A stretch of DNA of 42,814 nucleotides, taken from the NCBI GenBank assembly GCA_023415595.1, contig JAEZJW010000131.1:1-42814 (forward strand), in the 5' to 3' direction. A model generated the notes under the pieces. It saw only the letters and a list, made by a program, of their open reading frames with translations, made no database searches and was not told the origin of the DNA. Positions 25,110 to 32,748 of this stretch are shown here, piece after piece. This stretch comes from Bacillota bacterium (lineage in GTDB: Bacteria; Bacillota; Clostridia; Lachnospirales; Lachnospiraceae). Position numbers and translations under genes: made by a program. Numbering within the stretch: position 1 is the stretch's first letter; every line of letters begins with the position of its first letter.

Positions 25110-26684
25110 TTATAATTCCTGAAAACGCTTTACCCCATAGGACATTAATGTCCGGTACAAAAGGAGCACCGCAACGGACATGATCCCAATATAAAGCAGA
25201 TAAGCAGGTACAAAGGCTTTGAAGATTACCAGAAAAAGCACCTGCAAGGCAATGATGCCAAAGCCACCAAACAGTGAAATCATTGTAGCTGCACTTTGTT
25301 TCACTACAACAGTCTCCGAGGTCCAATTAAGGTTGGGGAGCTTAAGGTTTATGACCAACCCAAATAAGGAGACATACAGAGAGAGTACAATAGTAACAAG
25401 TATCAGGAGGAAGCCCTCTGTATAGCTCAATTTCATGGCGATAGCAATCAGAAGGCCATCGATCAGAGCCGGAGCGATTACTACCAGATTAACTAACACT
25501 TTTGATGCAAAGATCATACCGGCCGGAACCGGAAGCGATTTCGCGATCCAGAGGTTCCTTCCCTCGATGGAGACTGAAGCCATCGTGGTACAGCTCGTAA
25601 TGATACAAAAGGAAACAAACAGCGGTCCGCCCTGAGAGAGCATACCGGCCACCTGCGGATTCCCAGCAAGCTTCTCAAGATCCACGAAAAACAAGGCGAT
25701 TGCCCCGATGGTCAGAAGTATTACTCCAATCCCTGTATTAAGTACATAAATCGGAGAGGAGAAATATCGTTTTATTTCCTTCCTGAATAACGCCTTCAAA
25801 GGTGTGGCGGTCTTAAGTTCACCCATTTTAAATTTGGTCCGGTATCTGCCTGCCATGACCACGGAATTCAGCTTTCTGAAAACCTTCCCTATGAGATAGG
25901 AATAAAGGAAGAAAGAACCCAGTGAGATCAGAAGGAACCCGATCATAGCCATACTGTCCCTATGAAATACAGCCTTCGTATATAAATCTGCCAAAGGGTA
26001 AATGGAATTCACCTGCTTGGTCAGCTGCTTACTGATGTTAATCATCTCTTCACCGGAATTACCCGAAGTAAGGGAAAAAAGCCCAATGAACGAGACGAGA
26101 GCCAAAACAGAGACCAGGATGCTGACCAGATTGCTATGGCGGAACCTGGATGCGGCAAAGGCTACCAAAGTGCCCAGTACAGAGGCCAGAATAATCGGAA
26201 CCAAAGGCACAAAGAACATCATCAGGGTTCCGGTGAGATAGAACATAATCCCCGGTCTTGCAAGCAATCCATAGGCTGCCATCATCGGCACCATAATCAT
26301 CATTACAAAGGCAAAGTTAATACTGTATAGCAGAATCACTCTGCTGGCTACAATCCCACCGGTACTCACAGGCAGGGACATGATCAGGTCATAATCACGG
26401 AATCCGAAGATCGTTCCCTTCACTTTAAAAATTGTTGTCAACAGTACAATCACACTGGTTACAGCCATAATCATTGGTGGCAGGATCTCTATGCTGTCAT
26501 AAAGTATCAGTCCTCTTCCGATCATATAACAATAAAAGAAAGCGATGGAACTCATCACAATCACAAAGAGCAGAATTCCTGCATACAGCGCCTTCGGCTT
26601 CTTCTTTCTGCTGTTTCCGATGGAGAACATATCTCCAAGCATAGCCCATACCTGGACAGAGAATAATCTTAATATCTTCTTCAT
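25110..26684 (-). CDS. Large ABC-2 type exporter permease
   Basis: A 524-residue membrane protein with about 12 helices in two halves (roughly 30-260 and 300-520) separated by a soluble stretch around TKFKMGELKTATPLKALFRK. This is the layout of large ABC-2 permeases of Firmicutes, which work with one small ATPase. AGGAGG precedes the ATG, 15 bp after the ATPase stop, so they form one operon. The substrate is not evident. Repeated phrases such as SSPIYVLNTGIGVILLTIG support a fused, two-half permease. A strong terminator follows. Confidence 0.87.
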   Translation of the reverse strand: MKKILRLFSVQVWAMLGDMFSIGNSRKKKPKALYAGILLFVIVMSSIAFFYCYMIGRGLILYDSIEILPPMIMAVTSVIVLLTTIFKVKGTIFGFRDYDLIMSLPVSTGGIVASRVILLYSINFAFVMMIMVPMMAAYGLLARPGIMFYLTGTLMMFFVPLVPIILASVLGTLVAFAASRFRHSNLVSILVSVLALVSFIGLFSLTSGNSGEEMINISKQLTKQVNSIYPLADLYTKAVFHRDSMAMIGFLLISLGSFFLYSYLIGKVFRKLNSVVMAGRYRTKFKMGELKTATPLKALFRKEIKRYFSSPIYVLNTGIGVILLTIGAIALFFVDLEKLAGNPQVAGMLSQGGPLFVSFCIITSCTTMASVSIEGRNLWIAKSLPVPAGMIFASKVLVNLVVIAPALIDGLLIAIAMKLSYTEGFLLILVTIVLSLYVSLFGLVINLKLPNLNWTSETVVVKQSAATMISLFGGFGIIALQVLFLVIFKAFVPAYLLYIGIMSVAVLLLYRTLMSYGVKRFQEL

Positions 26685-26699
26685 AGCAACCTCCTGCCG

Positions 26700-27419
26700 T
26701 TAATCAACTTTCCTATCGATCAGTTCCATGAAGACATCCTCAAGACTATGGTTCCCCTTGACCTCCTCTGTCGGTCCGCAGGCTTCCAGCTTACCATTCT
26801 TGATGATCGCGATCTTATTACACAGCTTCTCGGCTACTTCCAGAACGTGAGTTGAGAAGAAGATGGCGCTTCCTCCCTTACACAGCTCTGTCATAATCGT
26901 TTTCAGGGTATGTGCTGCCTTAGGGTCAAGTCCCACGAAGGGCTCGTCCAGGATCAGAAGCTTTGGTCTATGTATCAATGCTGCGATAATTGCCAGCTTC
27001 TGCTTCATACCATGGGAATAGGAGGATATGGTATCACCCAGGTTCGAAGTAAGTTCGAAGGCATCTGCATATTTCTCAATCAGGGTTTCACGGTCAAATT
27101 TCGTAACCTCATAGATATCTCCGATAAAATTCAGGTACCCGATTCCGGTCAGATGTTCATACAGATCGGGATTGTCAGGAATATAGGCAGTCACCTTCTT
27201 ACAGACAACCGGCTCCTTCTTGATGGATTTCCCATCAATCCTGATCTCTCCTTCTTCAAAGTCCAGAACACCTGCGATTGCACGGATCGTTGTAGTCTTT
27301 CCGGCTCCGTTATGCCCGATAAAGCCAAAGATATCACCGGCTTTGACAATAAGGCTTAGGTTGTCTACAGCCTTCTTATCCCCCTTATAGCTTTTAGAAA
27401 AATTCGTGATACTTAGCAT
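26700..27419 (-). CDS. ABC exporter ATP-binding protein
   Basis: A 239-residue ATPase. Walker A GHNGAGKTT, Q-loop region, Walker B LLILDEPFVGLDP and H-loop FFSTHVLEVAE are standard. The signature reads YSHGMKQKL, with Tyr and His where LSGG is usual, a variant seen in CcmA-like exporters. The chosen ATG has GGGAGGAGAGG just upstream; an ATG eight codons earlier lacks a site. It pairs with the 524-residue permease downstream. The 176 bp to the aminopeptidase gene hold no clear terminator, so it may be read from that operon too. Confidence 0.92.
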   Translation of the reverse strand: MLSITNFSKSYKGDKKAVDNLSLIVKAGDIFGFIGHNGAGKTTTIRAIAGVLDFEEGEIRIDGKSIKKEPVVCKKVTAYIPDNPDLYEHLTGIGYLNFIGDIYEVTKFDRETLIEKYADAFELTSNLGDTISSYSHGMKQKLAIIAALIHRPKLLILDEPFVGLDPKAAHTLKTIMTELCKGGSAIFFSTHVLEVAEKLCNKIAIIKNGKLEACGPTEEVKGNHSLEDVFMELIDRKVD

Positions 27420-27595
27420 ACGCCTCTCCTCCCTTATTTCCATCTGCCCTCATTATACATATCCTATAACCCCCTTATACGCGATACCCTGACGTTCATT
27501 GCATTTATCCGGATACCCGCATATAAATAAACCCTTACACTCTTATAGCTTTATATCCATAAGCCAATCATTCTATATTCTTATGCGTCTACTCA

Positions 27596-29674
27596 TTACA
27601 CCTGATCAAAAGCCTCATTCAGCGCCTGAGTCCCCTCCAGCACAAATCTGCTGTCCATTATGATCGGGATAACCGAACCATCCTTAAGACATACCGAGAT
27701 TTCCTCAATCTCATCATAAGGAAGGGTAATATCCGTGTGGCAGTTAAAATACGCTTTTGACGGATCTGTTTTGCGTAAGCAGGATATCTCATTTTCTCTT
27801 GCTATGATTTCTTTCCCATCCGGGTTATATATCTTGAGGTCTTCACTCATCTGATAGCAGGTATCTCCGATTGCGAAATGAGGCCCTGTCTTCTCAGCAA
27901 TCAGGATCGGCAGCCTGGGTGCGATATCATATTTTTTTCCCATCATATAGGCGGTGGTGTTGGTGCCTATGGCAAATTCGCCAAGAGGAAGGTAGTCATG
28001 GTTATACAGGAGATTTTCTTTGATATAGCTTTTGTTCCTGCTCTCCTCTTCAAAATTCCCGCAATTATATTCCATTACCTTTCCATCTTCAAATACCAGC
28101 TCCAGTTCTCGGTATTCCAGATCATGCAGATAGATCTTCGGCACATGGAGGATACCCTTGGTCCCCCTGAGAACTGGCGAGGTAAAGACCTCTCCGGCCG
28201 GAATGTTCACATCAGCAACACAGTTCTCAAAGATGGTCTCCTTCTCCTTATCCCTCAGAGGGAACAGCTTCACCGTCATATCGGTACGGTTTCCTCCCTT
28301 ACCCTTAATTCTGACAGCTTCGCCGAGGTCAAGAGCGTCGCAGAGCTTCTGTTGAATCCTGCGGTACAGCTCATTATCCAAGGTATTTACCTTCACTGTC
28401 TCCGCAAAGATTGCTTCAAAATCCTTGCCGATTTCCGGAACCGGATAGGATATGATCGTAAAGGAGGTTTCATCCAGCTTATAGAATTCTTTCAGGATAA
28501 AATTCTCCTCATTGTAGTAATCCACATATAACTTCTGCTGCCGTTTATCCAGCTTTATTGCTTCCTTCTTATCCTCAGGAACGAAGAGTTCCTCCCCGAA
28601 GACCTCCACAACTGCAGGGCCGCCATAGTTAAGGGTGATCTCCCGGTAGCTCTCCAGAGCTGCCCTGCGGCATAACAGCCTCTTCTCATTCAATGCCTTA
28701 TCCAGAAAAAGACCGATATCAAACCGATGGTCGTAGTCATATTGTTTATTCGGACTCGTAGCATGGTACCCGATTTTTAAATGCTGCCTCTTATGGATGG
28801 CACTATAAGCAGCCCGATAGATTACAGGCTCCAGTCCAAGCTTTCTGAAATTAATAATAGCCTTCCGGATCATTCGCTCATAGCCCAGCTGGTAACGGAT
28901 ATTTACGATGGATTTCGTCTCCAAGGGTTTACGGTTAGCGATAAAGCCCAACCGATACCCTTCCGTAAAGGTATCTGCCATCGCCTGCACCTGCTCCTCC
29001 GGCAGAGAATTTAAGAACTGTGCTGTCCGGAGCTCATTTTCTGTGATATAATCTCCGAACTGATAAAGATAGCCGGGATCCGTTAAATCTGCTCCCATAA
29101 TAATATCCGCAGCAAAGGAAAGCTTCGTATCAATCATCTGCGCGGTACGGCTCATTACGAATAACTCACAGTAATCGCTCATGAAATCATAGATTGCCCT
29201 CTTCACATCCCGATAGGTGAATTCATCCTCCCATTCATAGAGATTATAAATTTCTATGAACAGCTCAAGATAAACAGTCAACTCCCTCCATCTCTGTTCA
29301 TAAGCGCAGATAATAAGCCCTCGCAGCTCTGCATAGAGAAAGCTTAACAGCTTTCCGTGCTTACTACCCAGATACTTGCAGGCATAGGTAGGATTTGCAT
29401 AGCTGACATGATAATTGTCTCCGGTGATATCCTCATAAAGGGAACGGTTCAAGGACTTATGCTCTTTCAGTGTCAGACTCTTGATCCGGTCCCTACCGGC
29501 AAGCTCTGCCACCCTCTTCACCTGCATTAGAAATGCCGAAACCCGGGCGAAATATTCCCGGTAAGGTTCTTTCACCGAAGTCTCATCCTCAATTAAGCTG
29601 ATCCTTTCCATGGCCAGTTCATAGCGTTCCTTTATCTCCTCCGACTCCTCCCGGATTAATATATTCTGATCCAT
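27596..29674 (-). CDS. M29-type metallo-aminopeptidase with long N-terminal extension
   Basis: A 692-residue protein. The C-terminal half (about 350-690) carries the marks of the thermophilic aminopeptidase family M29 (AmpS/AmpT): GKGGNRTDMTVKL, GEVFTSPVLRGTKG, GEFAIGTN, AEKTGPHFAIGD and CHTDITLPYDE, which together provide the Glu, His and Asp metal ligands. Typical M29 enzymes have about 410 residues; here some 290 helical residues precede, with no family I recognise. No signal peptide. The ATG at 29674 has GGAG 5 nt upstream; an ATG 19 codons earlier overlaps the previous stop as ATGA and may be used by coupling. It probably trims peptides in the cytoplasm, in an operon with a VanZ-family and a small membrane protein. 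Confidence 0.85.
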   Translation of the reverse strand: MDQNILIREESEEIKERYELAMERISLIEDETSVKEPYREYFARVSAFLMQVKRVAELAGRDRIKSLTLKEHKSLNRSLYEDITGDNYHVSYANPTYACKYLGSKHGKLLSFLYAELRGLIICAYEQRWRELTVYLELFIEIYNLYEWEDEFTYRDVKRAIYDFMSDYCELFVMSRTAQMIDTKLSFAADIIMGADLTDPGYLYQFGDYITENELRTAQFLNSLPEEQVQAMADTFTEGYRLGFIANRKPLETKSIVNIRYQLGYERMIRKAIINFRKLGLEPVIYRAAYSAIHKRQHLKIGYHATSPNKQYDYDHRFDIGLFLDKALNEKRLLCRRAALESYREITLNYGGPAVVEVFGEELFVPEDKKEAIKLDKRQQKLYVDYYNEENFILKEFYKLDETSFTIISYPVPEIGKDFEAIFAETVKVNTLDNELYRRIQQKLCDALDLGEAVRIKGKGGNRTDMTVKLFPLRDKEKETIFENCVADVNIPAGEVFTSPVLRGTKGILHVPKIYLHDLEYRELELVFEDGKVMEYNCGNFEEESRNKSYIKENLLYNHDYLPLGEFAIGTNTTAYMMGKKYDIAPRLPILIAEKTGPHFAIGDTCYQMSEDLKIYNPDGKEIIARENEISCLRKTDPSKAYFNCHTDITLPYDEIEEISVCLKDGSVIPIIMDSRFVLEGTQALNEAFDQV

Positions 29675-29727
29675 TCTGTCTCCAATCCGCGGGCGATTCC
29701 CGCTTACCAATATGTTTAAAAGTCTGT

Positions 29728-30060
29728 TCATCCAATAAAGCCCAAGATATAAATGATAATTAACAAAATTGTCATGAAGCCGTTCAAGACAGCTCCGATC
29801 AGTGGAAAGCGATAAAAGATGTCCCTCTGCTTTAAGGCTTTATAGGATAGGACAAAACCGAATATTGCAAGGGCAAGCAGGAGCATTCCCAGCATCCCGA
29901 ACAATTCTCCTCCCTCTCCCTGCATGACTCCGGATACGATACTGACAGCGAGGAAACCCGTGGTGACAACTATTCCGATGATAGCCGAGAGAATCCCAAG
30001 CTTGGTATGTTTTCTTCCGGAGAAATGGATCATATCCCTTTTTTTAAAAAGCTTAAGCAT
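29728..30060 (-). CDS. Small three-helix membrane protein (DUF6142-like)
   Basis: A 110-residue protein: a basic cytoplasmic N-terminus followed by three hydrophobic helices (about 22-44, 53-71 and 84-107). The layout recalls the DUF6142 family of unknown function, a recognition from memory. Its start overlaps the vanZ-like stop by 8 nt, and its stop overlaps an ATG of the aminopeptidase frame as ATGA, so the three are tightly coupled. No catalytic residues are evident. Confidence 0.75.
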   Translation of the reverse strand: MLKLFKKRDMIHFSGRKHTKLGILSAIIGIVVTTGFLAVSIVSGVMQGEGGELFGMLGMLLLALAIFGFVLSYKALKQRDIFYRFPLIGAVLNGFMTILLIIIYILGFIG

Positions 30061-30541
30061 GTCTTTTCCCTTTCCGATTATTCTTTTGTAAACTGCGGTA
30101 AATCAGATTACAGATCGCAAATAGCAGATAGCCAAGAATTCCTCCGATGGTGTTCAGAAGGATGTCATCCACATCAAAAATGCCAACCCGGGATAGCATC
30201 TGAATCGCCTCTACTGTCAGACTGAACAAAAGGCTATAGAATGCCACACGTAAAAGCCCGCGGTATTTATTATGAATGATCGGCAACAAAAATCCAAAGG
30301 GCATAAATGCAACGATATTACCGAGAATATTGATCACAAATACATCAAAGCCTACTTGTTGCCGATACTTAATAAACCTCTTTATCTCCACAAGAAGCTC
30401 CAGATTATACCGATATCCGATCGAAGAGTTGCCCCTGCCAAAGGATTCACTAAAAAATAAAAAATAAGATAAAACAATAATATATAAATAAAAAAATAAC
30501 CTGACGGCATTCTTCCAAAATTTCTTCGTACGATCCTTCAA
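30053..30541 (-). CDS. VanZ-family membrane protein
   Basis: A 162-residue protein with four to five helices. The conserved VanZ features are visible: NIVAFMPFGFLLPII in the middle and SLTVEAIQMLSRVGIFDVDD with ILLNTIGGILGYLLF near the end. VanZ proteins affect teicoplanin resistance and membrane or wall homeostasis; the exact biochemical role is not established. The start is a TTG with GAGG 7 nt upstream. First gene of a leftward operon with the small membrane protein and the M29-type peptidase. Confidence 0.9.
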   Translation of the reverse strand: MKDRTKKFWKNAVRLFFYLYIIVLSYFLFFSESFGRGNSSIGYRYNLELLVEIKRFIKYRQQVGFDVFVINILGNIVAFMPFGFLLPIIHNKYRGLLRVAFYSLLFSLTVEAIQMLSRVGIFDVDDILLNTIGGILGYLLFAICNLIYRSLQKNNRKGKRHA

Positions 30542-30852
30542 CTCTATACCTCATATCCTATATTTTCTAATTAGATTAACCCCGGCAGTTAAAAATATTC
30601 ACAATCTCAACGATGCTGCCCGTGGAATCTCATATCCCCCATATACCCATATCAATATAATATATCGTTACTATTCACCCTTAATGGAGTATAGGGTGCA
30701 GAACCAGAAGTCCGGACAATAATATAAAAGTCTGAACAGTAACAGTTTGACTATAATTATAAAACAAATCCATATCCTAGTAAAGTATAGTTTGGTATAA
30801 TAATGATATAAATGAGGATAATACCAATAATCTATCAAACGAGGTGTCATAA
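30542..30852. other. 311-bp AT-rich intergenic region between divergent genes
   Basis: It separates the vanZ-like operon (-) from the hydrogenase-like gene (+). It holds an extended -10 promoter for the rightward gene; I see no RNA gene, repeat or credible small ORF. Confidence 0.6.
30793..30801 (+). promoter_or_regulatory. Extended -10 promoter of the hydrogenase-like gene
   Basis: TGG followed by TATAAT, 51 nt before the TTG start. No clear -35 at 16-18 bp. Confidence 0.5.
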
Positions 30853-31515
30853 TTGAAAACATTTGAGGAATTATACCGGGAGCTTTTGGCTGCTACAGTG
30901 AAGAATCATCAGGAAGAGTATTTAAGATCACTGGATGCGTTTGATGTACATCATCTGGATTGTCTGCTTCATCCAGAGAAGCACCCTCTGATTTGGCATA
31001 CCGATAATTGCGACTGTGAGGATGACAGGCAATGCGTGAATGTATGCCCCTTCCATGCCATCCACCCCGATGAAACCGGAGAACTTAAAGTTGATGAGGA
31101 ATTATGCTCCGGCTGCTCCTACTGTATCCAGGAATGCCGTGCGGGTAAGCTTACCAATAGTAAGGATGTCATTCCTGCCCTTCAGGCAATCCGTTCTCAC
31201 AAAGGCCTTACCTATGCACTGATTGCACCTGCCTTCCTTGGCCAGTTCAGCAGTGATGTTACTCCGGGGAAGTTAAGGAATGCCCTGAAACAGGTTGGAT
31301 TTGACGGAATGATAGAGGTGGCGCTGTTTGCCGATATCCTAACCCTGAAGGAGGCCCTGGAATTCGACGCCAATATTAAAACAGAGGAGGATTACCAGCT
31401 GACCAGCTGCTGCTGTCCCGTCTGGATTGCCATGATCAGAAAAATATATCACGATTTGGTTCCCCATGTTCCGCCGGCAGTATCCCCGATGATTGCCAGC
31501 GGCCGTGCTGTTTAA
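30853..31515 (+). CDS. [FeFe]-hydrogenase-like protein, N-terminal part (ends at in-frame TAA)
   Basis: A 220-codon frame starting at TTG with GAGGTG upstream. A two-[4Fe-4S] ferredoxin module (CEDDRQCVNVCPFHAI and CSGCSYCIQECRAGKL, about 57-105) is followed by the first part of the H-cluster domain, with the L1 motif as TSCCCPVW. The frame stops at TAA (31513-31515) right after SPMIASGRAV, a point inside the conserved domain; the next frame resumes in phase three bases later. By itself this part lacks the L2 and L3 cysteines and could not hold an H-cluster. Either the gene is a recent pseudogene, the stop is a sequencing error, or the two parts assemble. The motif set resembles the less studied group C/D-type proteins rather than the group A enzymes. 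Confidence 0.8.
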   Translation: MKTFEELYRELLAATVKNHQEEYLRSLDAFDVHHLDCLLHPEKHPLIWHTDNCDCEDDRQCVNVCPFHAIHPDETGELKVDEELCSGCSYCIQECRAGKLTNSKDVIPALQAIRSHKGLTYALIAPAFLGQFSSDVTPGKLRNALKQVGFDGMIEVALFADILTLKEALEFDANIKTEEDYQLTSCCCPVWIAMIRKIYHDLVPHVPPAVSPMIASGRAV

Positions 31516-31518
31516 ATC

Positions 31519-32094
31519 ATGCTTCCCGATGCTCTGACGATCTTTATCGGACCCTGTCTGGCTAAGAAGGCCGAGGCCAGGGAGAAGGATATCGCTGATG
31601 CCGTGGATTATGTCCTAACCTTCCAGGAGATTCAGGATATCTTCAATGTCATGGAGATCAATCCTGCCGATATGGAGGAAAGTGAAAAGGATCACTCCAC
31701 CAGAGCGGGAAGAATCTATGCCCATACCGGAGGTGTCAGTGAAGCCGTCGAGCTTACTCTGGAACGGCTGAACCCCCATCGGGACATCACCTTCCACTCA
31801 AAGCAGGCTGACGGTGTTCCCGCCTGCAGGGCGATGGTAAACGATATCGTGTCCGGTAAGATAGAAGCGAATTTCTATGAAGGTATGGGCTGTGTCGGCG
31901 GCTGTGTCGGTGGTCCGAGAGCCCTGATCCCCCACGAGGAGGGAAAGGTTCATGTGGAGGAATACGGCCAGGCTGCCACCTATCCCACCCCGATTGATAA
32001 TCCTTATGTGATTGAACTTCTCCACAGGCTGGGTATCGATACAGTAGAAAACCTGCTTGAGAAGAGCGATATTTTCACCCGAAGCTTCGACTAA
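31519..32094 (+). CDS. [FeFe]-hydrogenase-like protein, C-terminal part
   Basis: A 191-codon frame in the same phase as the preceding part. It carries the remaining H-cluster motifs, GPCLAKKAEA (L2) and YEGMGCVGGCVGGP (L3), so all the cysteines expected of an [FeFe]-type site exist across the two frames. The L2 motif has Gly where group A enzymes have Met. The ATG at 31519 is a likely internal Met: no ribosome site precedes it, and only reinitiation after the TAA would make it. The gene ends before a symmetrical hairpin at 32199-32238. Confidence 0.75.
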   Translation: MLPDALTIFIGPCLAKKAEAREKDIADAVDYVLTFQEIQDIFNVMEINPADMEESEKDHSTRAGRIYAHTGGVSEAVELTLERLNPHRDITFHSKQADGVPACRAMVNDIVSGKIEANFYEGMGCVGGCVGGPRALIPHEEGKVHVEEYGQAATYPTPIDNPYVIELLHRLGIDTVENLLEKSDIFTRSFD

Positions 32095-32198
32095 TCAGTT
32101 CCTTAATGATTTACAGACGGTATCTTCGATGTATCAATCAAGACAAGCCTGCCGCCTGGTTCGCATGAAACGTGCTCCCGGCGGGGGTAACATGAATC

Positions 32199-32238
32199 AA
32201 TCCCCCGGACAGCCGGTTTTAATGGCTGTCGGGGGATT
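32199..32238. terminator. Hairpin between convergent hydrogenase and hemerythrin genes
   Basis: AATCCCCC(G)GACAGCC pairs with GGCTGTCGGGGGATT with one bulged base. The U-tract is poor on both sides, so termination efficiency is uncertain. Confidence 0.5.
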
Positions 32239-32279
32239 AGGCTGTATCTTTATCCTATGCTTCCATTCGGCAGATCTAA

Positions 32280-32666
32280 CTAACCGATCTGCTTATCATT
32301 CTTTAAGATGTGATCTACAAGCCAGTTGCTAAGGAAGTCCAAAAGCTCCATTATAGCTTCCTTCTGATTCTCATCTATGGTCTCCAGATCGTATTCATTC
32401 AGCTTTTCAACAAAATCATGATGCTCGACCTTATGGGTGAAAAGCTTCTTATAGCCGATCTCCGCCATGTACTCCTCTTCATGTTCAAAATGAGTTCCCG
32501 CATAATCCTTCAGTTCACCTAAAATGTCTACGATATAATCGTACTTATCCGGTATGAATTCATCAACGAGGACTTCATAAGCCCTGTCTGCTATTTCAAA
32601 TAATTTCTTATGCTCTTCATCGATCCTGTCTATTCCGGTTCTATACTCGTCCTTAAATACGTACAT
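32280..32666 (-). CDS. Bacteriohemerythrin
   Basis: A 128-residue single-domain hemerythrin. The diiron ligands are visible in order: His in RIDEEHKKLF, His and Glu in HFEHEEEYM, two His in HKVEHHDF and the final His and Asp in WLVDHILKND. It binds O2 reversibly and in anaerobes is thought to carry or scavenge oxygen. The ATG at 32666 has AAAGGAGA 6 nt upstream; the open frame extends further but without a site. It is alone in its direction and converges with the hydrogenase-like gene, an oxygen-sensitive type of enzyme, though no direct link is shown. Confidence 0.95.
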   Translation of the reverse strand: MYVFKDEYRTGIDRIDEEHKKLFEIADRAYEVLVDEFIPDKYDYIVDILGELKDYAGTHFEHEEEYMAEIGYKKLFTHKVEHHDFVEKLNEYDLETIDENQKEAIMELLDFLSNWLVDHILKNDKQIG

Positions 32667-32748
32667 TCTCGTTCTCCTTTGTATCGGTACTCCCAAAGGA
32701 TTGCACCTTTGAGAGTACCTCATTTTTTAATCTTTTCAATCGGATGGA

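Noticed and set aside
31513..31515. Recoding (selenocysteine or pyrrolysine) at the hydrogenase stop
   Set aside because: The codon is TAA, not TGA or TAG, and the normal residue there is probably Lys.
32057..32332. 91-aa frame across the hydrogenase-hemerythrin junction
   Set aside because: It overlaps both real genes and the intergenic hairpin; composition is not coding-like.
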